Shown: one piece after another, positions 25,618 through 37,320 of the stretch
Layout: every line of letters starts with the position of its first letter
Position numbering within the stretch: the stretch's first letter is position 1
Source: Gymnogyps californianus
Taxonomy: Eukaryota > Chordata > Aves > Accipitriformes > Cathartidae
Reading direction: 5' to 3'
Assembly: GCF_018139145.2 (NCBI RefSeq)
Contig: NC_059481.1
Location: forward strand, 4,514,368-4,578,367
Length of the DNA: 64,000 nt
The notes under the pieces: generated by a model
Seen by the model: the letters and a program-made list of their open reading frames with translations, nothing else
Database searches by the model: none
What the model was told of the DNA's origin: nothing
Made by a program: the position numbers and the translations under genes

Positions 25618-26426
25618 CTAGTCGTGTTCAGCTTGTATTAGATCAGACCTTTCACCATAGCTGTACTCTTCCAATGGAAGCTGCTGACCTGCGTTATCAA
25701 GTGCGCATTGCTGCAGCTGCTGGTGAGATCTGATATGAGGGGACTGGCTCTGAAGATAGACTGTGGCTCTGGTTTTAGCACACTGAATCCGGCCAGTACC
25801 TTCTCTTGAGATTTCACTCTGACATGAAGAGGGGAAACTTGAGAGTGGCTGAAGCCCCCTGAGATGAGCAGCTTGTCCCCATGAACTGAAGGAAAAACTG
25901 GCATGAGAAATAGTTCCCACTGGACCCTTCATATTGTTCAATGTAAACGTGTCTCTGAAATCTGCCTGGAAGTGGGAGGGGTGGGTAAGGATGGGGGCAA
26001 GTGGGCCAGTATGCAGATTGGCCATAAAATGGCATGTCAGGATGTTTGACCAAGCATTGCATAGGCTGTGTGGGACGGCTAGGCCCTCTGGCCTGCCCAC
26101 TCACCGCCTGCTGCATGGCCTGGCTGGACTGCTCTGGTGCCTGTGGCTGGGTGCTGTGCTGTACACCTTGCCTTGCTCTCACCTTCAGGGCCTGCATCCC
26201 AGCCAGCAGCATCCAGCAGCTATTCAGGGCCTTTCAGGAGCTGAATACTCCTGTTTTTCTGCAAGGAGGAAAAATGGGCAGCTTGAGGGAATTAAAAATA
26301 ACAGCAAGGAAAAACCTGTTCAGTAATCAGCTGAATGCTGAGGGAGGGGTGAGGAGGAGGATCAAATGGAGCATAGCCAGCTGTATGTGTTTGCCCCTTA
26401 GCACAGCATTTGGGCCTGGGGATTGA
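25618..26426. other. region of long overlapping open frames, unknown nature
   Basis: This 0.8 kb block is less AT-rich than its surroundings. It carries a 160-codon minus-strand frame (25618-26100), a 132-codon one (25814-26212) and two 130-codon plus-strand frames (25934-26326, 26034-26426). I recognise no domain. Overlap on both strands suggests a stop-poor composition, not a gene. An eroded transposable element or retrocopy is possible. Confidence 0.25.
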
Positions 26427-27228
26427 TTATACCAAATCCTGAATGTGTGACCAAGCAAACACTTCTCCTTATGAGAGAAGATACAATTAAAGAAAGAATA
26501 AAGTTTCACCATTTACTTGCTATATCTACTTCAAAATGTTTATGATAGGGTTTTATTGGCTTTTTCACTTCTAGAAAAATTGGGGGGAAAATGTCTCAGC
26601 CATGAAGTAGCCTGTGTGCACAAGTTTGCCACAGTGTATTGACTGGCTTCTTGCCTCTTCCTCCTTGCTACTTACTCCTCTCTCATAGCCTGGCAGAACA
26701 CTTCTGCTCTCTGGTCATATACTTCAAAAAGTACTACCCATCATGAGTGGGTATTGCAATTTAGCATCCCCAGCTAAGTGGACAGAATATGTCTTTCAGA
26801 GCATGCATTCTTCTTTTCCAAGGCACATCCACAGAAAATTGTCCCTTTGGCTTTTCCTGTCCCAAACCCATTATTATAAACCACCCAAATGTGCATTTGC
26901 TGTACATTCATAACACACAGAAGACCAGAAACACTTAACTCCCACCCCCTAAACCCCCCAAAACCACACCTCAACTCATTTTTGAGAAGCAATAAACAGG
27001 TTCCCAGCTCAATTTCTGACATTTTTCACAGCTGGATGATTATTCAGGTGTGAGTTAATTCTTTAATTCAGATGATTCAGGACAAATTAGAAATAGCTGC
27101 AGGTAGCTATGTGACTGGTTCCAGAAAACCATTTTTTTTCCTTTAATATTTAAAAAGTGAACGAGTATCTTCAAGTTGTGCATGCTAAGGCTTGTCTTGA
27201 CTTCAAATTGTTGCCTGTCTGATTTTAG

Positions 27229-27276
27229 GGCTGGGCGGGGGGTTTGGTGGTTTTTTTGGGTGGGGGGTGGGGGGTA
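27229..27276 (+). repeat. G-rich tract with quadruplex potential
   Basis: The + strand has successive G runs of three to six bases (GGGTGGGGGGTGGGGGG near 27259-27275), separated by single T residues and preceded by further G runs. This fits an intramolecular G-quadruplex pattern. It is intergenic with no promoter context. Confidence 0.6.
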
Positions 27277-30200
27277 GTAAGTGCAGTTATAAAGAGAGTC
27301 ATGTGCCTTTAACCAATAGTGCAAGAACAAAAGATGAAAATACATGCCTCTGTATTGATGCCAATGGCATCAATCCTAGTAATTTACCAGCATAAGTAGG
27401 TTGGGACAGACAAGATTACCCCCTAATCAGCACAGCTGTATTGGTCTTTTACTGACTTGTTAATTGGCTGAAGTGTTTATTAGTGTTCACAATACAAATG
27501 TTTTACCTCATCTCTTTTCTGGATGATTTAGGGCTGAATTAGCTACGGCAAAGAGGAAATGTCTGTTGGTTGCTCTGTGATTCTCTCTGTCAAGTCCAGG
27601 ACTTCATGGCACATAGAAATCCAGATGCCTGTAGGCAGGACCTCTGGGCTTTTGGGTTAAACCCCTAGTATTGGGTTGTGGAGACTGGAGCTGTATTCCT
27701 GGCTCTGCTCCAAGTTATACCCTGAAACTCCAGAACAGCCTTGGAAAAGTTGCTTCATCTGTCTAGGCTTCATTTTTTACCTCTCTGAAATTAAGATGTT
27801 GATAGTGCTCCATGTGAAAGATTTCTTTCCAGTATTCATTTTGAAAGTGACCTATATATTGCCACGTCTCTCTTGTGAGTGGGCACTTTCTTTCCCCAGC
27901 AGCAGCAAGGTATTGTAGTGGTGGCAGCCCAAGAAGCTATGTGGGACAGCAAAAAGCAATGCTTGAACTTTACCAGTCTCTTTCTAAAAAGACCGATATG
28001 AGCAGGGGTTTTCTTGTAAAAGTAGAATATTAGGCAACATGCTGAGCTGGAACACAACCTGTGCTAGACATACTGGGATGAGATAATTATCCTATTTATA
28101 CCTTGTGTTTTCCCCATCTAAGGGAAAAATGATTCCTTTTGAAAAACACTTTGAAATCTCACAGTGAAAGGTGCAGGAGGGTATTATTTGTGTTGTGGTG
28201 CTTGCTGGAAAAGGTTGAATGCAAGAACAAATGGAATTAGAGGAAACGTGAAAACAATGGGAAGAGAAAAACTGCTTTTAGTCTTACAGAGTAGTCATTG
28301 ATTCATGAAAGCAGAAGGATAATTCCTCATTGTATAGCTTTCAGACAACAGTTAGAATATTCACTTCCAGTTAAAGACTAGAGAAAAATCAATGAACTGA
28401 CAGAAACCAAAGAAGAGTCACTAAAAAAAGAAAAGTTAGGGAACTGGGGGAATAACTAACAGGAAAAGAGGAAAAAAGTATAGTTTAGTGAATTGGTGGA
28501 ATGGAGCATAAGCGAGGAAGTGACATAGCTGTCAGTTAGAAAAGATGATAAACTCAGAGAAAAATGACTTACAAAACTAAATGCCTCTTGCTGAAAGAAA
28601 TCACACATAGGATCTTGCATGGAACAATTATGTAAAGTATAGTAATATTTTGCATTTGCGCAAAAAGATTAATTTGAAGCAAGTTATACATCTAACTAGT
28701 GGCATTATGCCCATTTCAGAGAGAAATAAATAGGAAGGGGACTTATTCAAGGTCACATGGCCTCAATGAAAAAAATGGAAGCTTTCTGCTTAACCGAAGC
28801 CCTCTAGATAAACTAATTAAGTATTACTTTTTTTTCTCCTTATGAAAATGGAGACTGGATCAGTGCTGTGCTTATGACTGCATCAACTTTAATTTTAACC
28901 TTTATTCCTTAAATTTTTCACCTCTCTAGAATTTCCTTGAAGAAAAACAGAATACTAGTGCTTGCTAGAAACAGCTCAAGGATTATTTTGCTACTGAGTC
29001 CAGTTTCATATGATGCAACTCTTCGTAAATATTAACTCATGAAATACTGTGGCTACTCTTTTTTGGAACAGCAGTGAGTTTACCGTGCATTAAGTTAATG
29101 TGTACCGGCACACATCTCTTGCGTACTATATTTGGCAATCCTCCAGTACATCCCCCTATGTCCTGCCAAGACTAACCAGTCTGCCTCTGTTGCTCCAGGG
29201 CCATGATAGCTGGATAACCTCTCCACTTTAAATGCAAAGGGACAACTAGTCTCAGTCTGTTTGCATCTGTGTGCTCCAGTAGTAAGCACAAAGGTGATGT
29301 TAGAGCCCTGTGTTGTCTCTTTTCCGTGATTCCATCCAGAGGCCTTAGTTTGCCTTGCTCACTGAATAGGAAAGACTATGGGGGGAAGCAATTGTGACAA
29401 GTACTTTTCTTTTCCAAACTGTATTGCTAAAGGGATATGAAGTGGGGACACAACTGCAGGATTGTGCAACACTGGTTCTTAAAAGAAAGCAGAGGACCAA
29501 AACTCACTCATAAGGCCTTAAAGGTATTGTGAACAACTGGTAAGAGTACAGCTGGGGAGTGGCAATCCTATGAATGGTACTTTGACCATTGGTCATTTAT
29601 TGTTTAACTCTTTCTAGTACCTTTATGCACGTAATTATTATTAGGACACGATATTTAAGCTGCACTTTGGCTGTGCACTGAATGCTATCATATTGAGCTG
29701 ATGTGAATTACTAATCCTTTTGAAGTTCTAAAAACCTTCTTGCTACATATGCTCAAAATGTTTTATACCCATGCATAGATTAGTCTGGAATTAGTCTTGT
29801 GTATGAATTTAGTTGTTACTTAGTTGTTCATGTATAATCCTTTTATTTTCTACTTTATATTCTCATTCATTGTCTTCCAGTGCAAACCCCTCCTGTTTCC
29901 CATGTGTTTTTCCCATTTGTTCTCTGACACGTTTCCTGTTTTGGCCTGGCCAAGGGCATTTCTGAGGTGCAGAACGCTGTTTCACCCAGGCTGCCTTGTA
30001 ACAGTTTGAAAAAGTTACCAGCTAGCTAAAGAAAGGGAGAGATGGTGATGGATTGAATCAGATCTTAAATTTGAGGTTACTTCAGACTGGTTCCTACTCT
30101 GCATTTCACAGTATGTTGGAATCCAACAGTAGAAGAAGGGAAGTGACACAGCCACCTGCAATCCTGAGCTCTGAAAGTGCTGATTATGTGGCAGCGATGA

Positions 30201-33200
30201 TTTGTACTGGGGGAAGAGCCAGCTGGCCGTGTGGATGTGGCTTTCAATTGCTTTCTAATAAATAACAGTTAGTATGGCTCAGCTTGGTATGAACAGGAAG
30301 TGCCATGCAGAAGAACTGTCACTCCAGAACATGAGTCAGAAGATGAAATTAGTGACTGACACAGATGCATGTATTTCAATGCCTCCACATTTGGCATCCC
30401 TGCATAGGCAAAATGTTCTAATAACAGCTCCCCTCATATACCTTGGTTCCACAGGAAAAGAGCTAGTGTTGTGATAAGTAACCTATAGAAGACATAGGTG
30501 AATGGTATTTTTAGCCTAGCAATCGATTTTTCCAGACACTTCATAGATTGGTGTAGGCTGGCTTTAGTGATGTTTCTTAGTGTTTGCAACTTCCTCTTCC
30601 ACACCTGTCCTTTTCTCACCTTTTAATTGGTAAACTTGCCTCTCTAAAATATTCTTTTTTTCTTTTGCCTCACGCAAATTATGAACTCATTGGCCAAGAG
30701 AAGTGTCTTGCCTTTGAATGAGCCCTCACAGAGAAATGATTGTTTGAAGACCTTTCTTTATTGGGATGAGTATACAAGACTCTTCTCATGTATTTCTGAA
30801 CATTAAGAGCAACATGTATTTGGGCAAATCTGGGTCCTGGTCTAGTTAAGTGACTGCACAGGCAGATCACTGTAATTTTAATAACGCTCGAGAGTGACAA
30901 AGCTTTACCCACAAAGCCCTAATTGCAAGATGGGGTCACAAGTAACAATTTGGTGTCTTGTATCCAATCAAGGAGCTTATGTTCAGTGTCTTTTGCTGGT
31001 TTGGCCTTTTTCTTTTTTTTTCCCGTTGACCATTTATTAACTGGTGGGCACAGAAACATCCAATGTCCATTATTCTAGTTTTTGTCCCATTTTTGTATAA
31101 AATGATTTCTGAGTCGCATCCAAAAACATAGACTCCTTTCATTTCCATGACAACAGCAAGGCATGCAAATGTTAGCAATGGCTGCTGGAAAAAAAGTCAG
31201 TAAAAGCAAAACACAGTTAATTGAGATATTTCATATATAAATCCGATTTTTCTGTAATGATCCAAAATTATCCTGCATTGTGGAGAAGCAGTTAAGAACA
31301 AGCACTAGATAAAGAGCGTAGTCTAATGCTGAATGCTGGTTCCTGTCCTCGGCACTGCATTACAAAAAAAATCTTACAAAAATAGTGAGGATCAGAAGAG
31401 GATAAAGAGTTAAATGTGGTTACTAAAAATAAAGGATAATTACTGACAGTTCTAGAAAAAGAAAGACTTGATGTTAAAGTGCGCATCATTCTTTCATTAT
31501 ACCTTTCTCATCATTGCCTAAGATTAAAAGTACATTTGACGGGATTACATGACAATACATTTAAAACTAATAAATAATGCAGCAACTCATATAAAATAAT
31601 AGGAAATCATTGATGTAAAACAGGTCTTGCAGAGCTGAATGCTAGAAGAAATCTGCCTTAGTCCAAGCGCAGCTGGGAAGGAGGAAAGCCAGGGGGGTGG
31701 GACTTGAGAGATCTGCAGTCATCAGGAGGGATTATTTCTGTTTTAAAAAAGAGGTGGAGCAAAGAGCTAATGGAGGTAGTATCTACAGCCTCCTTTCCCT
31801 TGAAACCTGCACGATCGTACGGGCTTTCTCCTGGCCTCCCTCTATGCTTTGAAGCTAAGATGGAGGCTGTCTTGGAAATAGAAATTGAGCATGAATATCC
31901 TGCAGTCAGGAGCGTTACCTGCTGAACTCCAGAAATTTGTAGGTTTTGAAGACTTCTGCTTATGCTTGCTGTGAAGGAGGAGGAGAGGATGAATGATGTT
32001 GCCCACTGAGAAGCTGTGATTCAGGTTTTCCTGGCCTATGTCTGGGGTTCTCCCATAAAACTCTTCTCAACTTTGTTATTTTCGCCCTGTTAATATGTAG
32101 CTGCAGATGGCTGGAGGGCTAATCTTTCCTCTGATGTGTCCTCAGGGTGCCCAAAAGAGTTTTGGGAGCCTCTGCAATTTCCAAAGGATGGAAATGCTAC
32201 GTTTTCATTTAATGATAGTTTGACTCTCCAATGAAGTGGCTGATTTCTAGCGACAGCCATAGGTGATGTCAAAGCAAATGTACTTCTTGTTCCCCTTATT
32301 TATATCCTTATTTTTAGACCTATTGGTACTGCTGTAGACTAGGATGCTGTGGGCTTCATTTGGTTTCTCAGGAATTTTGACAATACGTGCTCGCTTAGTA
32401 CAGGGAGATGGAATAGGCCTCCTCATCCTGCATCACTTGCCATCCTGGGTTTTCTTTGAGTCAGGGAGGTCCCGAGTGCCAGCTGGCTATAAGTGCAGAC
32501 AGTACTTCAGGCAGTGTAGCCCCCAGTGGGTGGGGGCTCCAGCTCTAAAAGAGCCCTCCTGGACTCCCAGAGAAACTGGGGAAGTCACTTGACTTCTAAA
32601 TGCTGTTTGAGACTTATCAAAGATTGCGGTTAATATCAAATATTAACAGTTGCTGTCTAATAAACAACCTTCATGTGAGAATTCAGAAAGATAAATTGCA
32701 ATGGTCCTTTGGGACGTTGGCAGCATTCTATGGGCTGAAAACCTGATGAAGGTTAGGTATGCCAAACTGGATTTTCCTTTTTTTTGTTGTCCCTCTTCCC
32801 TCCACCTTTAGTTGGCAGCATGCTGTTTCGCAACAGTAATGATCGGAAATTACGTGGCAAAGATTTTCAAGGCGTCTTAGAGAATTAGGTACTTTGATTG
32901 CAACAGTCTATATTAGAGTCATCATGTATGTTTAAAAAGATACATATTCTAAAATGCTAGGAAGATTTTTAATCTAGAACACTACTATTAATTTGCTTCC
33001 TTGATTCTTCTCATGTTCTTGGCACCTCAGGTCCCAGTCTGGAGAGTGGCTGCATAATGTCTCCAGTGTAACTTAGATTCTGAGATCAATGAGCCTCTGT
33101 GGAAACAGACAGATACATCTGCATATAGCCAAATTGCAAGATGAAAGTCCTAGACTCTCAGTATTGCAAGGTGATTGATGGGCTGTGTCAAGACTTGACA

Positions 33201-34394
33201 AACAAAACGAGAACCTTGCAGCTTTACGAACTTCCTATCTAAGTGTATGTAACTTAAAAACATTAAACATTTACAAACCTAAGAAATTCCCTGAGAATTG
33301 TACAACACTTGGTTGCTGGTGGAGCCTGCAAGCCATAAAAACCTGCAGTTAATGATAAGGTTTGTCTTCATGCTGTGGTTAACCTAAGTATGTGGGTGTG
33401 GGGCATGTTAGCATGTTGAAGAGTACTGCTTAGTGTGTCTGTTTATTCTGCTTTCTGTTCTGTCGAATGGGCAGATCTGCTGGACATTTCTGAATCGAAT
33501 GTATTTTGACGTACCTGTTGAATTTTTTAACTTTATTTCTTACACAGCATCCTTTAGCTGGCGTATTTTAAATACTTAAAGAATCCTTTAAAATGTTTTT
33601 ATAATTTACCCCATTTTTGGTGATGTTTGTTTGCACAGGTGGTCTCATCAACAAAGAAGCTGCTGATTCACAGCAGAGTTTGACTGTGGCTTTAGACAAA
33701 AGATTAGCTGGTGCCATTAGGGGTACAAAACTAAAAAAAATTAAGACTTCTTGAACAAAAATGGGTTGTCTTGACCATTGTTCTGTGGGTTGATGTTACA
33801 TGGGTAAGTTGCTAACAGAGACTTTTTTTGGTCTGTGTTTTTCAGCTTGGTTGGGTCACGGACTATTTTCAAAGCAAAGCATTTGGGTTTTATTCTGCTG
33901 CAAAGAATTATCAATCCATGAGTAGCCTTTTAGGGGGACAGAATAAAGAGCTGCGAATCGCTGGGATCTGCCTCCAAAGTTGCCAATGTCATTTCATCTA
34001 ATTTTAGTTGGAACTTGTGTCATGAAGTGCAACAGCCCCTTCAGGGAGCTGAGCTCTACCCTTAGTAAATCCCCTAACCACTTTCTACCTGAGAATAAAC
34101 TGTTAAGGATATGTGCTTTGGGCTGAGAGGGGGGCTTATACTGAGGAGAGATGCAGTAAAGATGGGCTGTAGGACAAGGACATAAGGATGGGAACACTGG
34201 TCCATCGGTACCATGTGTCTGAGGACAGCCATCAGCAGATGCCTAGGGAAGAAAAGACATGAGCAAGCACATAATAATGTGTCCCCAAATACTCTATGGC
34301 CTTCAGTGGTCTGCGGGTCAGGGAGTTTTTCAACCAGAGGAGACATCTTTCGTAATCTGTGATGGATTTTTTTTCTTTCTTGGTTTTTTCCAGT

Positions 34395-34710
34395 CCCTTT
34401 TTGGGTCCTGGTAAACTTTTGCTACATAGCGTCCTGCAGCAAGGTGTTCTACAGCTTAATTATGTGTGTATGAAGAAATAATCGCTCTTTTGCTTGTTCT
34501 GAATTTGACATCTGCTAGTTCTACTTGTTAGTCTCTAGCTCTTCTATTGGAAGAGACAATAAACAATTGTTCCCTGTTCACCTATTTCATGTCACCAATC
34601 TTTGTAAACTTCCCTTATATTCCTACCTTAGGCCAATGTATCGAAACATATGGAATTGCTCCTTGCACAGAAGTTTTTCTGTTGCTTCTCTTGTCAGTTT
34701 TCCCATTTAT
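34395..34710 (-). mobile_element. ancient CR1 LINE remnant (archosaur/turtle type), antisense
   Basis: The text from CAGCAAGGTGTTCTACAGC (about 34435) through GAAGAAATAATCG, the CTGCTAGTTCTACTTG block and CAATTGTTCCCTGTTCACC (about 34565) follows, in order, the reverse complement of the 3' region of old CR1 families common in turtles and crocodilians. It has many substitutions and small gaps. The order of blocks supports homology more than any single match does. Divergence is much higher than in the other two CR1 copies here, so this insertion predates modern birds. It lies about 1 kb before the HERC1 CpG island. Confidence 0.7.
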
Positions 34711-36029
34711 TTAATGAAAGTCATTAACAACGTATACTAATTCAGTCATGACATCCCTACCATTGTATGGACCATAACCAATCGATGTGGCTATAACTGA
34801 AATTTCTCATTGTTTTGTTTCTTGCCAGTGTGGCCTCACTGATCGTACGTGGTATGTCACTATTGCTGCCTGTAATTCAGACTTGATAGTATACTTTTCC
34901 TATTTTAGACCCAGAATTTCAATTCCCAGTGACACTTTTACTTCTTGCTGTTGTTATCCTGTTAATTTTGTTTAAGCCAAAGCTTTCTTTTTCAATATAC
35001 TCCTGCTTGTCCACTGATGTGACCTGTTTTGCCTTTTCTGCACACTTCCTATCCCTGCATACAGCATCCATTTCTCTTCCTTTCACTGACTTTCCAATAC
35101 CTCTATTTGATCAGTATCCTCATCTAAATTAGATATTTCATTCCCCTGATCTGTTTTTTAGATTGCATTTATGCAAAAACAGTTGTCTGCTATTCCTTGC
35201 ACTTTAAGAAAACAAATAAACAACCGCTTTGGTAATGCTTTCATTCTCAATGCCAGCAACCTGCTTCCATTTTGACTGAGGAAAAGCCGTCCCTGCTGCA
35301 CGTGCTGCCCCTGTTCCAGCCCTGCCCTGTGTGATGGGTTTGGGCTCCTCTCTTCTGCACAGCGATGGTTTGTTTCCTGGTTTCTCTATGGCTCTTGCCA
35401 CAGAGTCCCTCACAGCCGTGTCGGGAGCCTCTTTGCCTCACCAAGCTCCTGCAGGCTCAGCAACAGCCGCCTGAAGTGCAGCCCTGCTGCCTTGGTGCTG
35501 CACGCACACCTGCACCACAGGCGCTCTGGGCAGCCAGCTGCCCTGCCCGTCACTCTGGCTGGGCTGCTGCAGGCCTCACTGGGGCGAGGTGGTGTGTTCC
35601 CTGTCCCTGCCGACAGCCCTTCTGTTCGGGGCTTGCTTTGCAACTTGTCTAGGCAAGGAGAGGAGATGCGGCGGCCGCCCGTCGGCAGGGGAGTCTTCCT
35701 GCTCGGCCGGGGGCTCTGGGCGTGCCCTGTCGCCCGCGGAGCGGGGCTGCCGGCCGCTGCGCGCTCCTGCCCGGCGGGCCGAGCCCCGAGCGCGCTACCG
35801 CAGCCTCTGCTAGTCACGGCCGCGCCGCTGCGCGCCCCGCGGCGAGCCGCCTGCAGGCCAGCGCGCGCAGAGGAGGCGCGGAGCGGGCGGCCACGCGCCC
35901 AGCTTTCCCGCGGCGCGGCCGGCGGCCGCTCGCGGACCTGCGCGCGGAGGCGGGGAGCGGCCGGCGCCTCGCGAGAGCCGCGCGGTAGCCCCGCGAGATC
36001 TCGCCGCCTCCCTCCCCCTCCCCGCCCGC

Positions 36030-36165
36030 GTCATGTTTTCTCTTTGACAAGCCGCCGTCGCCGTTGCTGCCGCAGGAAAGGACGCGGCTCCCGGCGCGGG
36101 CTTGCCGCTTGCCCCGGTCTCGCGGAAGACCCGGACTAAGGTCCGCCGCCTCCCCCCGCTGCCTG
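36030..36165 (+). other. HERC1: HERC1 non-coding exon 1 (5' border approximate)
   Basis: A consensus donor (GCCTG then GTGAGC) at 36165/36166 ends a GC-rich segment inside the promoter island. The start codon of HERC1 lies in the next exon at 56674, so this exon is 5'UTR. The transcription start is not visible and 36030 is nominal. An alternative donor of poorer quality (AAG then GTCCGC) sits at 36140/36141. Confidence 0.6.
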
Positions 36166-36313
36166 GTGAGCGCTCGGCTGCCGGAGGCTGACGAGCCCGG
36201 CCCCCCCGGTGGGGACAGGGGTGGGAGGCCTGAGCGAGCCCGGCGGGGGAGGGGGGTTCTCCTCAGCGCCGCTCCCCACCTAAACAAACCGCCGCCTCGC
36301 GGGGCGCGGCCAC

Positions 36314-36329
36314 GGGGGGGGGGGGGGGG
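36314..36329 (+). repeat. poly(G)16 tract just inside HERC1 intron 1
   Basis: Sixteen consecutive G residues begin 148 bases after the exon 1 donor, within the CpG island. Tracts like this are length-unstable and can form G-quadruplex or R-loop structures on the non-template strand. Confidence 0.9.
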
Positions 36330-37280
36330 AAGCTGCAGCCCCGCGGCACCCCGGCACAGTCCCCCCACCTTGTCACGCGGGGCCGGCTGCACCCCCTGTG
36401 CTGCTGACGGGCTGTTGGGGGGGCGCAGGGAGGTGAGGCCGCAGCTTTAGCCACGGGCGTCTGCGAAGGGGGGAAGGTGCGGGCGGGGATGGAGGAAAGG
36501 GGGAGGCCGGTGGAGCCGGTCAGATGTCAGTGCCCTGTTGCTTAGGGTGAGAGAACGACGGGCGTCCAGCAGCTCTTTTTCCTTTGTAGGGAGAAGAGGA
36601 GGAGGCTTTTTGTGCCTCTTCAAAACAGTATAAACTATACAAAATCTGTGTTGTGCTTCGGCTGAGATCCTCGGAGCCTGTGCTTTTCCCCTTGAGCCTC
36701 ATGAATGCGGTTGTGGTGTGGCTGTGCGTTCTTCCCCTAACTGTTAAATGCATCTCTGGCTGCGTGCATCCTAGGTGGATCTGGCTGGTGTCACAAAATT
36801 CTGTCTGAAGTGTGTCATGTTGGCCTTCATTAACTGTGTGTATGACTGCTGGTGTTCCATGTATCTCCAGACCTGTCATTTGAATTGTATGGTCTCCCCA
36901 TGGCTTATTTGCTGGCTCTTACTTACAGTACTGAAAAATTATATGTATATTTTTATTTAGAGATGATTTATTTTGTATTCTAAAGTGATGTCCTAGGAGG
37001 TGGTGTTTGTTTTTTTTTTTAACTGCATACAGTTGATTTCTTTTAGAAGTTACTGTATACAAGCTGTTTTTCATGTTTTTTTAGGGGCAGAACCCTATTG
37101 TTATGCTCTCTCCCTTTCACAGTGTACATAGGAGAGGTTTACGTGCAGTTGGTGAAACATCTTCATCTTCTGTTGTTTTAGACCTGTTCTTCATGTTACA
37201 TATCTAAGCTGATCGTTGCTTCATGGACTGCTTAATTTGCTGTAGCTGGGACCATGTGCTCTATATACATGCATAAGTAT

Positions 37281-37320
37281 TACGTACGTACATGTATATA
37301 TATATACACACGTACATATT
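37281..37320. repeat. TA-rich palindromic stretch
   Basis: TACGTACGTA at 37281-37290 is a perfect palindrome. It is followed by the 16 bp perfect palindrome TGTATATATATATACA at 37293-37308 and CACGTACAT. This is a simple-repeat-like, cruciform-prone segment. Confidence 0.75.

Larger units (their letters stand above)
10347..34394. other. long intergenic stretch, no supported protein gene
   Basis: About 24 kb between the orphan island and the HERC1 promoter region. I see no exon with a recognisable protein, no RNA gene and no full mobile element. It holds a T24 tract flanked by a 14 bp direct repeat (14162-14227), an 18 bp tandem repeat (16186-16221), a T/C homopolymer junction near 19260-19278, a G-rich tract at 27229-27276 and a cluster of overlapping open frames at 25618-26426. 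All other listed-length frames (60-90 codons) lack initiation context, domains or splicing logic. Distal enhancers may well be present but cannot be read from sequence alone. Confidence 0.55.
35640..36470. promoter_or_regulatory. HERC1: HERC1 CpG-island promoter
   Basis: GC content and CpG density rise sharply from about 35640 and stay very high to about 36470, with no TATA box. The HERC1 first exon donor lies inside the island. Just before the presumed transcription start are a TCTCGCGAGA-like element at 35967-35976 (nine of ten matches, an M8/ZBTB33-type promoter motif by established knowledge) and a perfect 12 bp palindrome GCGAGATCTCGC at 35993-36004. This is the layout of a broad, TATA-less, housekeeping-type promoter, which fits the ubiquitous expression of HERC1. 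Long open frames on both strands (for example 35492-36139 +, 35814-36392 -) are composition artefacts. Confidence 0.85.

Noticed and set aside
35492..36392. Frames of up to 215 codons on both strands over the HERC1 promoter island
   Set aside because: This is the same GC-rich composition effect. They cross the HERC1 exon 1 donor and encode low-complexity Arg/Ala/Pro stretches.
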